64,000 nucleotides of DNA from Haladaptatus sp. ZSTT2 (lineage in GTDB: Archaea > Halobacteriota > Halobacteria > Halobacteriales > Halococcaceae). A program made the position numbers and the translations under genes. The number at the start of each line of letters is the position of its first letter. Position 1 is the stretch's first letter. A model generated the notes under the pieces. It was not told the DNA's origin, ran no database searches, and was given only the letters and a program-made list of their open reading frames with translations. Positions 41,689 through 51,624 of the stretch are shown here, in pieces. The stretch spans positions 1,798,001-1,862,000 of the forward strand of contig NZ_JBAMHQ010000001.1 in the NCBI RefSeq assembly GCF_037081775.1, read 5' to 3'.

Positions 41689-42395
41689 CTGCACTACTCG
41701 AAATTGACGGACTGAAAAAGTCGTTTGGCGGCCTCGTCGCCGTAGACGGGCTGGACTTCGAAATCGAACGCGGCGAAATCGTCGGCCTCATCGGCCCGAA
41801 CGGGAGTGGGAAGACGACGACGTTCAACCTCACCACGGGATTCCTTGCGGCTGACGACGGACGCATCGTGTTCGACGGCACCGAAATCACGTCGAGTTCG
41901 ACCCACGAAATCGCAACGCTTGGTCTTGGCCGGACGTTTCAGGAGACGAAGCCGTTTGGCAAACTCACCGTGTTCGAGAACATGCTCGTCCCCCAATCGC
42001 CGCTCTCTGGCGAGGCAAAACTCCAACACGCACGCAAACTATTGGACGACTTAGAACTCTCCCGGGTTGCCGACAGCCACGGCGAGGATCTGAGTGGTGG
42101 GCAGAAGAAACTGCTCGAGATCGCGCGGGTGTTGATGCTCGACCCAGACCTCATCTTACTCGACGAGCCAAGCGCCGGGGTGAATCCGGCGCTCATGGAC
42201 GACATCTTAGACCACATCGCAAAACTCAACGAGAACGGGAGAACCATCCTCATAATCGAACACGACATGTCCATCGTCGCCGAGCTCTGTGACCGCGTCA
42301 TCGTCATGAACAACGGACAGAACATCGCGAGCGGCACGTTCGAAGAAGTACAGCAAAACGACCTTGTGAGAGAAGCCTACCTCGGAGGACAATAA
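41685..42395 (+). CDS. livG: LIV-type ABC transporter ATPase (LivG)
   Basis: A 236-residue ATPase: Walker A GPNGSGKTT near residue 36, signature LSGGQKKLLEIARVLM, Walker B LILLDEPSAGV, H-loop IIEHDM. It hydrolyses ATP to drive import through LivHM together with LivF. Only 2 nt separate its stop from the next start. Confidence 0.95.
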   Translation: MTALLEIDGLKKSFGGLVAVDGLDFEIERGEIVGLIGPNGSGKTTTFNLTTGFLAADDGRIVFDGTEITSSSTHEIATLGLGRTFQETKPFGKLTVFENMLVPQSPLSGEAKLQHARKLLDDLELSRVADSHGEDLSGGQKKLLEIARVLMLDPDLILLDEPSAGVNPALMDDILDHIAKLNENGRTILIIEHDMSIVAELCDRVIVMNNGQNIASGTFEEVQQNDLVREAYLGGQ

Positions 42396-42397
42396 CA

Positions 42398-43126
42398 ATG
42401 AGCGAACAGTCTGCACTCATTCTCGACGGCGTCGATACTGGCTACGGCGAGAATCAGGTGCTTCACGACCTGTCGATGGACGTCAAAGTCGGCCGGGTAA
42501 ACTGCATCATCGGGCCGAACGGGAGCGGGAAATCGACCTCGCTCAAGGCGATGAACGGACTCGTCCCCATCTGGGACGGCACCTTAGAAATTCTCGGCGA
42601 AGACATGACCGACGCCACGCCGCGAGAAATCGTCGAACGCGGCATCGTCACCGTCCCACAGGGCGGCAACGTGTTCCCGGAGATGACCGTCAAAGAGAAC
42701 CTGCGGATGGGTGCGTATCTCGAATCCGATAGCGACGTGCTTGCAGAACGGTACGAACACGTCTACGAGACGTTCCCCGTCCTCCGCGAGCGCGCGAGCC
42801 AACACGCCGGGTCGATGAGTGGTGGCCAGCAGGCGATGTTGGCACTCGGCCGCGCGCTGATGGCCGACCCGAAATTCCTCTTGCTCGACGAACCGAGCGC
42901 CGGGCTTGCGCCGAACCTTATTGACGATGTGTTCGAGCATCTTGCACGCCTCAAGGATGCGGGCATCGACATGATCATCGTCGAACAGAACGTCCGGAAG
43001 GTCCTCAACATCGCCGAGTACATCTACATCTTAGACCAGGGCTCGGTGTCCTTCGAGGGCCGGAAAGACGAGCTCACCGACGAAGATGAATTAGTCGAGA
43101 TGTACCTCGGGCGTCGGTCAACCTGA
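42398..43126 (+). CDS. livF: LIV-type ABC transporter ATPase (LivF)
   Basis: A 242-residue ATPase: Walker A GPNGSGKST, signature MSGGQQAMLALGRALM, Walker B FLLLDEPSAGLAP, and IIVEQNVRKVL in the H-loop position (Gln replaces the His, which is normal for LivF proteins). Forms the nucleotide-binding pair with LivG. Two nt precede the FAD oxidoreductase gene. Confidence 0.95.
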   Translation: MSEQSALILDGVDTGYGENQVLHDLSMDVKVGRVNCIIGPNGSGKSTSLKAMNGLVPIWDGTLEILGEDMTDATPREIVERGIVTVPQGGNVFPEMTVKENLRMGAYLESDSDVLAERYEHVYETFPVLRERASQHAGSMSGGQQAMLALGRALMADPKFLLLDEPSAGLAPNLIDDVFEHLARLKDAGIDMIIVEQNVRKVLNIAEYIYILDQGSVSFEGRKDELTDEDELVEMYLGRRST

Positions 43127-43128
43127 CC

Positions 43129-44280
43129 ATGCCCACCTCGATTTCGTGTGACGTACTGATTATCGGTGGCGGTGCGGTGGGGACGAGCGTGGCAAGGGGG
43201 GTCGCAGAACGCGGCGGCGACGCGATGCTTCTCGAAGCGGCCTCGATTGGCAACGGGAGCACCGCGAAAGCCGCGGGCATGTTCCGCAGCCAGTTTTCCA
43301 CCCTAGAGACGGCACACTTCGCCGCCCGAAGCGTGCCGGTTTTCGAAGCCCTCGAACGTCAAATCGGGATTGGTCTCCACCAGCCGGGCTACCTGCTGCT
43401 CGGCGGAGCCGACTACCGCGAGAAACTCGAACAGGCCGCCGACAACGCCGAGCGATTCGACACGCCCGTCACGCGCTACGAGGGGCAGGAATGCAGAAAC
43501 CGCCTCCCGACACTGTGCGACGACGCGGTTTCCTTTGGCACTGAAGTCACGACCGACGGCTACGCAGACCCGTACCTGTTTGCGACCGCGCAGGCGCAGG
43601 CTGTTCGTGAGGCGGGTGCGACGATTCACACGAACACGCCGGTAACTGACCTCTCGATTTCCGACGGCCGTATCGAGGCAGTCACGGCGGGCGACCTCTG
43701 TATTCGGCCACAGACCGTCGTGAACGCGGCGGGCGTCTGGGCACCGCGCATCTGCTCGATGGCGGGCGTCTCGCTTCCAATCTCACCGATTCGGACGTTC
43801 GCGGTCACGTCGCCGGTTAGCCTCGACGACTCCCCGATGGTGCTCTCGCTCGACCACAACGTCTACTACCGCGAGGAGCCGGGCGGCGGGTCGCTCATCG
43901 GCGGGCCAATCTCGGGCCAAACTGCAGACCCGGATGCGTACGATGGCAGCGTCAGTCTCGACATTCTTCTCGAACTCGGTGAACGCGTCGCGCGCGTCGA
44001 TTCGCGCTTTGTGGACATGGAAATCGAACGCTCGTGGGCGGGCCTGAAAGCGGCCACACCCGATGGCATGCCGATTATCGGTGCGCACACGGCGGTTCCA
44101 AATCTCATCACGGCGGCCGGGTACAACGGCCACGGCTTCATGCTCTCTCCGGGCGTCGGCGAGGCCGTCTCTGCGCTCGCACTCGGTGAGTCGCCGTTCG
44201 TCTCCCTCTCTCCATTCTCCCCGGCGCGGTTTGCAGACCGCGACTCGCAGAACCAGCACACTCGAATCGGACTCTCATAA
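43129..44280 (+). CDS. FAD-dependent amine oxidoreductase (DAO/sarcosine oxidase family)
   Basis: A 383-residue DAO-fold flavoprotein. FAD-binding GGGAVGTSVARG near residue 12, an acidic ADP-ribose contact, and the C-terminal motif SWAGLKAATPDGMPIIG ... AGYNGHGFMLSPGVG typical of glycine/sarcosine/D-amino acid oxidases and dehydrogenases. It would oxidise a secondary or primary amine, perhaps an N-methylated amino acid freed by the hydantoinase and deacylase steps. Embedded in the transporter-hydantoinase operon (2-nt gaps). The exact amine is unknown. Confidence 0.85.
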   Translation: MPTSISCDVLIIGGGAVGTSVARGVAERGGDAMLLEAASIGNGSTAKAAGMFRSQFSTLETAHFAARSVPVFEALERQIGIGLHQPGYLLLGGADYREKLEQAADNAERFDTPVTRYEGQECRNRLPTLCDDAVSFGTEVTTDGYADPYLFATAQAQAVREAGATIHTNTPVTDLSISDGRIEAVTAGDLCIRPQTVVNAAGVWAPRICSMAGVSLPISPIRTFAVTSPVSLDDSPMVLSLDHNVYYREEPGGGSLIGGPISGQTADPDAYDGSVSLDILLELGERVARVDSRFVDMEIERSWAGLKAATPDGMPIIGAHTAVPNLITAAGYNGHGFMLSPGVGEAVSALALGESPFVSLSPFSPARFADRDSQNQHTRIGLS

Positions 44281-44282
44281 TT

Positions 44283-46286
44283 ATGACCGAAGACACACGA
44301 ATCGGCGTCGATATCGGTGGCACGTTCACCGACTTCATCAGCATTGACGAACAGAGCGGGACGGTGCGCGTCGTAAAGACGCCCTCTGTCCCCGAAACGC
44401 CGGAGAAATCGGTCGGCAACGCGCTCCGCGAAAGTGGGGTGGACGCAGCGAGTCGGCTCTCACACGGCACGACCGTCGTCACGAACGCCATCCTCGAACG
44501 GGCGGGGGCGGAGACGGCGCTCGTCACCACCGCGCCGTTCGCGGACATTCTGGAACTCGACCGACAAGACCGCGACGACATTTACGACCTGTCGTACGAA
44601 CGAAAACAGCCGCTCGTCCCCCGATATCGGTGCTTTGGGGTCGAAGAGCGCATCGGCCCCGACGGCGAGGTCGTCACGGAACTTGACGAGGCTGCCGTAC
44701 AGGAGATTGCGACGGTGCTCTCAGCGGCGAACATCGAGTCGGTCGCCGTCTCGTTTCTCCACTCCTATGTGAACGACGAACACGAACGGCGCGCAAAGGA
44801 ACTGCTCGACGCCGAACTCGACGTTCCGGTGACGACCTCCAGTGAAGTACTCCCCGAGTTTCGCGAGTACGAGCGGACGAACACGACGGTGTTGAACGCC
44901 TACGCGCGCCCGGTCGCAGAGACGTACCTCGACCGGTTGACGAGCGAAATCAACGCCCACAGTGACGTCGATGAAATCGTCGTCATGCGCTCTGACGGCG
45001 GCGTTGTGCCTACGAGTGAAGCCGCACGGTTACCGGTCTACCTCGGCGTCTCTGGGCCTGCGGCGGGCGTGACTGCGGCTACCGCGCTCGCCCAGCAGGC
45101 CGGGTTCTCCGACATCTTCACTTTCGACATGGGCGGGACGAGCGCGGACACCAGCCTCGTCAGAAACGGGACGCCGGAAATCACGAAGGAGGGAACCATC
45201 GGCGAGCAGGCCGCCTCGATTCCGATGTACGACATTCGGACCATCGGCGCGGGCGGCGGCAGCATCGCGTGGGTGGACGACGGCGGCCTGCTCAAAGTCG
45301 GGCCGCGGTCTGCGGGGGCAGACCCCGGGCCTGCGTGCTACGGCCACGGCGGTACGGAACCGACCGTCACCGACGCGAACGTCGTCCTTGGCCTCATCAA
45401 CCCGGACGCCAACTTCGGCGGCTCTATCGACCTCTCGAAACAGGCGGCAGAAGACGCCCTCACCCCGCTCGCGGAGAAACTCGACTGCAGCGTGCGTGAG
45501 GCGGCACAGGCCGTCTACGATATCGTGAACATGAACATGGTCGAGAGTGCGCGGGTGTTGAGCGTCCAGCAGGGCATCGACCCGCGAGAGTTCTCCTTTG
45601 TCGCCTTCGGCGGGGCAGGCCCGCTCCACGCGGCCGCGGTTGCCCGCGAACTCGGGGCCAGTCGGGTCGTCGTCCCGCCGCGCCCCGGCATCCTCTCTGC
45701 GGTTGGACTGGTGTACTCCGACGTGCGGCGCACCGCCAGCAAGACGAACATCAGCCGACTCGCGGACACGCCCGCGACGACGCTCGAACAGCAGTTCGCC
45801 GCCCTCGAAACCGCTGCGCGCAGTGGGATTACTGTCCCCGAGTCGGCGACGGTGACGCGCCACACCGACCTGCGCTTTGCGGGCCAAGCCCACGAGATTA
45901 GCGTCGAGACGCCGACCGCGTTGACCGATACAGCCCTCGACGCGCTCGCAGACCGCTTCCGGGAACGCCACGACGAACGCTACGGCTTCGTGATGGCGAG
46001 CGACATCGAGGTGGTGACCTGCCGCGTCGCGGTGACCGTCCCCGGCGAGAAGCCAACCATCCAGTGGGACATTGACGACGCCGCAGAACCAGAAACCCGC
46101 GAAGTGTACCTTGATGGCGACCACCACACGGCGACCGTACTGGAGCGCCAAACCCTGCCACCGGGCTACGAGACAATCGGCCCGGCAATCGTGGAGATGG
46201 AAGACAGCACGGCCGTTGTCCTCCCGAACCAAACCCTTCGCATCGACGACCACTACAACATGATTCTGGAGGACGCAGATGAGTAA
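44283..46286 (+). CDS. hyuA: Hydantoinase/oxoprolinase family subunit A (HyuA)
   Basis: A 667-residue protein of the actin/ASKHA ATPase fold: phosphate-1 GVDIGGTFTDF near residue 8, phosphate-2 FDMGGTSADTSL near residue 283, GAGGGSIAWVD and FVAFGGAGPLHA. With HyuB it forms ATP-dependent N-methylhydantoinase, 5-oxoprolinase, lactamase or acetone carboxylase-type enzymes. No third (gamma) subunit gene is present, which argues against acetone carboxylase. Overlaps hyuB by 8 nt. Confidence 0.9.
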   Translation: MTEDTRIGVDIGGTFTDFISIDEQSGTVRVVKTPSVPETPEKSVGNALRESGVDAASRLSHGTTVVTNAILERAGAETALVTTAPFADILELDRQDRDDIYDLSYERKQPLVPRYRCFGVEERIGPDGEVVTELDEAAVQEIATVLSAANIESVAVSFLHSYVNDEHERRAKELLDAELDVPVTTSSEVLPEFREYERTNTTVLNAYARPVAETYLDRLTSEINAHSDVDEIVVMRSDGGVVPTSEAARLPVYLGVSGPAAGVTAATALAQQAGFSDIFTFDMGGTSADTSLVRNGTPEITKEGTIGEQAASIPMYDIRTIGAGGGSIAWVDDGGLLKVGPRSAGADPGPACYGHGGTEPTVTDANVVLGLINPDANFGGSIDLSKQAAEDALTPLAEKLDCSVREAAQAVYDIVNMNMVESARVLSVQQGIDPREFSFVAFGGAGPLHAAAVARELGASRVVVPPRPGILSAVGLVYSDVRRTASKTNISRLADTPATTLEQQFAALETAARSGITVPESATVTRHTDLRFAGQAHEISVETPTALTDTALDALADRFRERHDERYGFVMASDIEVVTCRVAVTVPGEKPTIQWDIDDAAEPETREVYLDGDHHTATVLERQTLPPGYETIGPAIVEMEDSTAVVLPNQTLRIDDHYNMILEDADE

Positions 46287-48027
46287 CATCGACCCGGCAA
46301 CCTTAGAAATCGTCAGAAACTCGCTGCACAGCGCGGCCGAAGAGATGGGTGAGACCCTGCTTCGTACTGCCTACTCGTCGGTGATTCGAGAGGCGAGAGA
46401 CTGCTCGACCGCGCTGTTCGGCCCCGATGGCGACCTCATCGCGCAGGCAGAGCACATCCCGATGCACCTGGGGTCGATGCCGTACGCGCTTGCCCAGAAC
46501 TTCGAGGTGGCCGCGTCGCTCAGCGAAGACGAGATTCTGGTGTTCAACGACCCGTACCACGGCGGCCAGCACATCGTGGACATCATTGCCTTCCACCCGG
46601 TGTTCGTCGACGGCGAGCGCATCGGTTTTGCGGGCAGTATCGCTCACCACATCGACATGGGTGGGCAGGGTGCGGCCAGTTTAGGAACGGGCGTTTCGAC
46701 CACCTACGGCGAGGGCTTTCGCTTCCCGCCGCTCGTTCTCGATACGACGAGCCGCGAGTTCGACAACTTCGTCCGCACGCTCGCCTCGAACGTCCGGGCG
46801 AGCGAGTACGTCATCGGTGACTTCAACGCCCAACTCTCGGCGAACCGGCGCGGCGTCGAGCGCCTGTCGGGCATCGCCACGAAGTACGGCGTCGAGACGT
46901 ACAACGAGGTGCTCTCAGAACTCGACAGCTACGCAGAGCGGTTCATGCGAACTCGCATCGCCGCACTCGAAGACCGCACCGCGACGGGAAGCGAGACGGT
47001 CGAAATCGAAGCACCCGGTGACGACCCCGTGGACACCACGGTTCGCGTCGAAGTCACCGTCAAGGGTGACGAACTGACCGTTGATTTCACCGGGACGGCC
47101 GACCAGTTCCCCGGCTACATCAACTCGCCCATCGCCTCGACGCACTCTGCTGCGTACTTCGCGGTGTTGGCGTCGCTCGGCGGTGCAGAACTTCCCATCA
47201 GCGCCGGCGTCTACCGGCCAATTTCCATCGAAGCGCCGTCGGGGACGTTAGTGAACCCGACCGAACCGGCGGCGACGCGCGCCCGAATGAAGACGTGCTG
47301 TCGCATCTACGACGCCGTGCTCCGGGCGCTCGCTGACCTCTCTCCGGAACACGTCCCGGCGAGCGCATTCAACAGCACGACGCCCATTGTGTTCGCCAAA
47401 CAGTTCGCAGACCACACCGAGGTGTTCATGGACCTGCCCGGTGGTGGCTGGGGAGCCTACCCCGGTGGCGACGGCGCGTCCGCGACCACGAACCCGCTGC
47501 AAAACGAGATGAACATCCCCATCGAAGCCATCGAACAGGACCACGAGTGGCTTCGCGTCGCGGACTACAGCCTCGTACCCGACAGCGGCGGCATTGGCGA
47601 GTATCGCGGCGGGCTCGGCGTTCGCCGCGCTTTCGAAATCGCCTCCGGTCCCGCGAGCGGCACGGGCTACGCTGGCCGCCTCGAAAACGGCGCGTGGGGA
47701 GTAAACGGCGGCGGCACTGGGATGACCGGCGACACGTCTGTCACGCGATCTGACGGCGAGCAATCGCCGCTCGGCACCGTGTGGGATACGCCCCTCGACA
47801 CCGGCGACGTCGTCTCGGTGACGATGGGTGGCGGTGGTGGCTACGGCCCACACGAAAATCGCGCCGTCGCGCGCGTCGCAGAAGACGTTGCGAGCGGCTT
47901 CGTCTCGTTCGAGCAGGCGATTGCCGCCTACGATGTCGAATCCGAGGTACTCACCGACGCCCTTGCCGACCTGCTCGGTGACGGGTTCGAGGCGTACGCC
48001 GCCTACCACGGCTGGCCGACCGTCTGA
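46279..48027 (+). CDS. hyuB: Hydantoinase/oxoprolinase family subunit B (HyuB)
   Basis: A 582-residue HyuB protein. Conserved SVIREARDCSTALFG, NDPYHGGQHIVDI, HHIDMGGQG and GGGGGYG near the C-terminus. This subunit carries the hydrolysis or carboxylation site, and HyuA supplies ATP-driven phosphorylation of the amide. The family opens five- to seven-membered cyclic amides. Translationally coupled to hyuA. Confidence 0.9.
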   Translation: MSNIDPATLEIVRNSLHSAAEEMGETLLRTAYSSVIREARDCSTALFGPDGDLIAQAEHIPMHLGSMPYALAQNFEVAASLSEDEILVFNDPYHGGQHIVDIIAFHPVFVDGERIGFAGSIAHHIDMGGQGAASLGTGVSTTYGEGFRFPPLVLDTTSREFDNFVRTLASNVRASEYVIGDFNAQLSANRRGVERLSGIATKYGVETYNEVLSELDSYAERFMRTRIAALEDRTATGSETVEIEAPGDDPVDTTVRVEVTVKGDELTVDFTGTADQFPGYINSPIASTHSAAYFAVLASLGGAELPISAGVYRPISIEAPSGTLVNPTEPAATRARMKTCCRIYDAVLRALADLSPEHVPASAFNSTTPIVFAKQFADHTEVFMDLPGGGWGAYPGGDGASATTNPLQNEMNIPIEAIEQDHEWLRVADYSLVPDSGGIGEYRGGLGVRRAFEIASGPASGTGYAGRLENGAWGVNGGGTGMTGDTSVTRSDGEQSPLGTVWDTPLDTGDVVSVTMGGGGGYGPHENRAVARVAEDVASGFVSFEQAIAAYDVESEVLTDALADLLGDGFEAYAAYHGWPTV

Positions 48028-48083
48028 GACGGGCTGGTTGCCGCGTTTCGAATTGTTATACCCCTTCAGCGCCATCTCGTCAC

Positions 48084-48869
48084 ATGACAGGCCCGATTCC
48101 CTCGCTCGCAGACGGCCTCTCGTTTGCAGACGACCACGTCCTCGTGACCGGCGCGGCAACCGGCCTCGGCCGCCATATCGCGCGCTCGTTCGCGGCAGCG
48201 GGGGCGACGGTCTCCGTCATCGACATCGCAGAAACACCGCGCGACGAACAGCAGTCGGTCGTTGCAGCGATTGAAGCACAGGGCGGAACTGCAGCCTTCT
48301 TCCAGACAGACCTCACCGACAAAACGCAGGTGCGCGAGAGTATCGCGGCGGCACTCGACCGGTTCGGCCCTCTCGACGTTTTGGTGAACAACGCGGGAGT
48401 GAACCACCTCGGGAGCGCAGATGAAGTTTCTGTTGATGAGTGGGACGAAGTTCTCGCGGTGAATCTTCGCGGTGCGTTTCTCACCGCCCGCTATGCGCTG
48501 CCGTCGCTACTCGAAACCGGGGGGAGCATCGTGAACATCGCCTCTACGGCGGGCTTACACGGCTCGCCGGGCTACGCCGCCTACGGGCCATCAAAAGCGG
48601 GGCTGGTGAATCTGACGCGCCAGCTCGCGGTCGATTTCTCGCCCGAGGGCGTGCGCGTGAACGCCGTTGCGCCGGGTATCATCGACGCGGGCATGGCAGC
48701 CCAAGAACTCGACGACCCTGAGACGGTTGCCTACAAGAAAGAACAGACGTTGGTACCGCGCTTTGGCACGCCACAGGACGTGTCGAACGCGGTGGTGTTC
48801 CTCGCGAGCGATGCCGCGTCGTTCGTGACGGGTGAAACGCTCGTCGTTGACGGTGGGTGGTGCGCTTAG
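48084..48869 (+). CDS. Short-chain dehydrogenase/reductase
   Basis: A 261-residue classical SDR: TGAATGLG near residue 27, NNAGV, Ser in NIASTAG, YGPSK as the YxxxK pair, and GWCA at the end. NAD(P)-dependent oxidation or reduction of an unknown alcohol or carbonyl. It follows hyuB by 56 bp on the same strand and may be at the end of that transcript or have its own start. It is convergent with the binding protein gene (1-bp gap). Confidence 0.9.
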   Translation: MTGPIPSLADGLSFADDHVLVTGAATGLGRHIARSFAAAGATVSVIDIAETPRDEQQSVVAAIEAQGGTAAFFQTDLTDKTQVRESIAAALDRFGPLDVLVNNAGVNHLGSADEVSVDEWDEVLAVNLRGAFLTARYALPSLLETGGSIVNIASTAGLHGSPGYAAYGPSKAGLVNLTRQLAVDFSPEGVRVNAVAPGIIDAGMAAQELDDPETVAYKKEQTLVPRFGTPQDVSNAVVFLASDAASFVTGETLVVDGGWCA

Positions 48870-48870
48870 G

Positions 48871-50226
48871 TTACTCGTACAGCGAGTTGTCGATTTCCGT
48901 GTCCGAGAGTTCGAACGGCCAGACGACGTTGTTTTCCTGGTTGACAATCTGTGACGCCAGCGCTGGCACCGTATCCTTGCCCCACAGTGCTTGGTGGAAC
49001 GGGCCGTCTTCGGTCCAGTCGAAGTTTCCTGCAGACCCAGTGTGGGGTTCGAGGTCGATGACCGCCTGTTCCCACGATTCGACCGAGAGCTCTGCTTTGC
49101 CGCCGATTTCCGCCATCACCTTCTCGACGATTTTGAGGTTGTCGTACGAGAGCGATCCGGAGGACCCAGGCACGGCGCTTCCGTACTCAGACTGCCACGC
49201 GTCGGCCAGTCCGATCTCCTTGGTGAGCTTCGGGATTACGCCGATGTTGGTCATCCAGAGCACGCCGTTTGCGGCGTCCCCGGCGAGGTTGATGGTTTCG
49301 GGGTTCGACGGCACGAACGTGTGCATGAAGTGGGTCTGGTCGAAGCCGGTCTGTCTGAACTGCTTGATGAGGTTCGCCCCCGCAGACGGCGCGGTCTGGA
49401 CTGCCCAGACGATGTCCGGGTCGTTCGAGCGAATCCGGGTCAGCAGCGACGTGAAGTTCGTCTCATCGACTGCCACTTCGTCTTTCGAGACGATGTTCCA
49501 GCCACCTTCCTCTAAGTAGGACGCGGTGGCGTCCATCACGGACGTCCCGTAGGAGGTAGTCTCGCCAATCATCGCGATGCGCTTGTTCTCGTACGGGAAG
49601 TAACCGTCACCTGCCTCCTGCATCCCGTCTAAGAACTGCTGCCAGCCGAGGCCGTACGCCTCAGACGGCGGGCTCATCTTGAACACGTTGCGCATGTCCT
49701 GGCTTTCCATCTTCTCGTTGATGGCCGCGCTCACCGAGTTCGAAATCATCTGTGGGACGCCTTTCGCTGCGGTGACTTCGACCACCGCGAGGCTCACGTC
49801 ACTGTGGAAGCCACCGGCAATCATATCGACTTCCTCTTCGTCGATGAGGAACTCGACCGCGCTGCGGCCTTTCGCTGGCTCGGACTCAGAGTCACCGAAG
49901 TAGAGTTCCATCTGCGTGTCAGAATCGCTCGCGTTAATCTCCTTTGCCGCGAGTTGTGCGCCCTTTTTCAGCGCGTCACCGATGTTCGAGGCTGGCCCGG
50001 AGAACGGCCCGTACACACCGATTTTGAGCGCGTCGCCGCTGGAGCCACCGCCGCCACCGCCGCCACCGCTGGTGGTCGTCTCTTCGCCGCCAGAACCGCT
50101 CGTGGTAGTCGTTCCGTCTGCGCCTTCGTTGTCGCCGAGACAGCCAGCAACCATCGACACGGTCGCTGCGCCTCCAAGCGTTTTCAGGAACCGACGACGC
50201 TGCGAGGAGTAGTCTTCCTTTGTCAT
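48871..50226 (-). CDS. ABC transporter substrate-binding lipoprotein (LIV/amide type), Tat-exported
   Basis: A 451-residue periplasmic-binding fold type I protein. The N-terminus has a Tat motif (RRRFLKTLGG) and lipobox VAGC, then a Thr/Gly-rich linker, then KIGVYGPFSGPASNIGDALKKGAQLA. It belongs with LivHMGF. The ATG at 50226 is preferred over an upstream in-frame start because MTKEDYSSQRRRFLK places the Tat motif correctly; a TATA (gttttatcat on the minus strand) lies about 27 bp upstream. It is convergent to, not inside, the permease operon. Confidence 0.92.
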   Translation of the reverse strand: MTKEDYSSQRRRFLKTLGGAATVSMVAGCLGDNEGADGTTTTSGSGGEETTTSGGGGGGGGSSGDALKIGVYGPFSGPASNIGDALKKGAQLAAKEINASDSDTQMELYFGDSESEPAKGRSAVEFLIDEEEVDMIAGGFHSDVSLAVVEVTAAKGVPQMISNSVSAAINEKMESQDMRNVFKMSPPSEAYGLGWQQFLDGMQEAGDGYFPYENKRIAMIGETTSYGTSVMDATASYLEEGGWNIVSKDEVAVDETNFTSLLTRIRSNDPDIVWAVQTAPSAGANLIKQFRQTGFDQTHFMHTFVPSNPETINLAGDAANGVLWMTNIGVIPKLTKEIGLADAWQSEYGSAVPGSSGSLSYDNLKIVEKVMAEIGGKAELSVESWEQAVIDLEPHTGSAGNFDWTEDGPFHQALWGKDTVPALASQIVNQENNVVWPFELSDTEIDNSLYE

Positions 50227-50248
50227 GGTGTTACATAACATGAACCGA

Positions 50249-50271
50249 TGATAAAACAATTCCGATGGCTG
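50249..50271 (-). promoter_or_regulatory. Promoter of the binding-protein gene
   Basis: On the minus strand, gttttatcat (about 50248-50257) is 22-31 bp before the ATG at 50226, so the mRNA is leaderless. Just upstream of it is a 10-mer (ccgatggctg on the plus strand, 50262-50271) that occurs again at 51719-51728 upstream of the TATA box of the CE4-fold gene, in the opposite orientation to transcription. Possible shared regulator site. Confidence 0.4.
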
Positions 50272-50316
50272 ATTGTCGGATACTGCCCAATAATACGGGA
50301 CTAATAAAAACGTAAT

Positions 50317-51624
50317 TTAGTTGTCTGTGGTGGTAGTTCCACACCAATCGAGCGCCGTGAGCGCGAGTGCCTGGGCCGTTTCGACGAGCGAGTCGAGTTC
50401 TACGTACTCGTCTGCGCCGTGGATGTTCTCACCCGTGGGACCGAGCGTCACGGCCGGGATGTCGTAGTAGAGGTTGTAAAAGCGCTCGTCGAGTCCGGCG
50501 TCGCCGCCGATGAACTCGCCGGTGCGTCCGGTGACACTCTCTGCGTTCTGTTTTGCGAATTTGACGATTTCCTCGTCCGTCGACGTTTCGTGTGGGTCTG
50601 CGCTCCAGCCGAACCACTCGATGGTGGGTTCGTGTGCAGACAGCCAGTCGTCGCCCGCGACGGCACCTTTGACTGCCGCTTCGACCTGTGCGCGAACCTC
50701 CTCGCGGGTTTCGCCCGGCGGCCACCCGATGCGACACTCGATGACGGCTTCGCCGGGCACCGTCGAGGGCCAATCGCCGGCTTCGATGACGCCGACGTTG
50801 AGGTTGGTGACGTTCCCGGCGGCGTCCGGGTCGCGGTTGGTAATGGGCGCGTATTCGATTCTGGCTTTGCGCTCTTTGTCGAGGTCATCGAGCGCTTGGT
50901 AGATTTTACACGCCTTCCCGATGGCGTTTACGCCCTTGTAGCCGCGCGCGGCGTGTGCCGACTTCCCGGGTACCGTGACGCGGAAGTACATCACGCCCGC
51001 GCTGGCGATTCCGACGTTCGGAACCATCCACGGCTCCGGGACGATGGCCGCATCCGGCTGGTAGCCCCGCTCTAACGCAGAGAGCAGGCCACCAACGCCG
51101 CCGTCTTCTTCCTCAATGGTTGTCTGGAGGATGAGGTCGCCCACGAGGTCGATGTCGAGTTCCGAAAGCGCCTGATACGCGAAGATGAAGGATGCGACGC
51201 CACCTTTCATGTCGGCGGTTCCGCGCCCGTACATTCGCCCGTCTTCGATTTCTGCGCCCCACGGTTCGTAACTCCACGCGGAGGTGGGGTTTGGCGACAC
51301 CACGTCGACGTGCCCGCTGAAGGCGAGCGACGGCCCATCGCCTGAGCCTTCGACGACGGCGGCGACGTTCGGTCGGCCATCGTACCCGTACTTTGCGAAC
51401 GATGTCGTTTCGAAAAAGCCCGGATGTCCGCGGAGTTCTTCTACATCTGGCTCCCACACGTCAGGCGAAAGCCCGAGTGATTCGAACTTCTCGATGACGA
51501 CCTCTTGGACGGGGCCTTCGTTCCCGGTGACCGACTCCTGTTGGACGAGATCCGAAAGCAGGGCGAACAGTTGGTCGCTGTTTTCCTCGATATACTCACA
51601 CACTTGTGTTCTAGTTGTTGTCAT
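50317..51624 (-). CDS. M20 family metallopeptidase/deacylase (ArgE/DapE/carbamoylase type)
   Basis: A 435-residue zinc hydrolase. Metal ligands in FSGHVDVVSP, YGRGTADMKGG, TTIEEEDGGVGG, VPEP and a C-terminal His (GENIHGADEYV); a dimerisation lid domain lies in the middle. M20 relatives remove N-acyl or N-carbamoyl groups from amino acids, for example the hydantoin-pathway carbamoylases. Given its neighbours, it may cleave the ring-opened product. The ATG at 51624 (MTTTRTQV) is preferred over a longer reading. Divergent from the CE4-fold gene. Confidence 0.85.
   Translation of the reverse strand: MTTTRTQVCEYIEENSDQLFALLSDLVQQESVTGNEGPVQEVVIEKFESLGLSPDVWEPDVEELRGHPGFFETTSFAKYGYDGRPNVAAVVEGSGDGPSLAFSGHVDVVSPNPTSAWSYEPWGAEIEDGRMYGRGTADMKGGVASFIFAYQALSELDIDLVGDLILQTTIEEEDGGVGGLLSALERGYQPDAAIVPEPWMVPNVGIASAGVMYFRVTVPGKSAHAARGYKGVNAIGKACKIYQALDDLDKERKARIEYAPITNRDPDAAGNVTNLNVGVIEAGDWPSTVPGEAVIECRIGWPPGETREEVRAQVEAAVKGAVAGDDWLSAHEPTIEWFGWSADPHETSTDEEIVKFAKQNAESVTGRTGEFIGGDAGLDERFYNLYYDIPAVTLGPTGENIHGADEYVELDSLVETAQALALTALDWCGTTTTDN

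Noticed and set aside
44283-48027. Acetone carboxylase
   Set aside because: HyuA/HyuB-like subunits are present, but there is no small gamma subunit gene. The amide-processing neighbours favour a cyclic-amide hydrolase.
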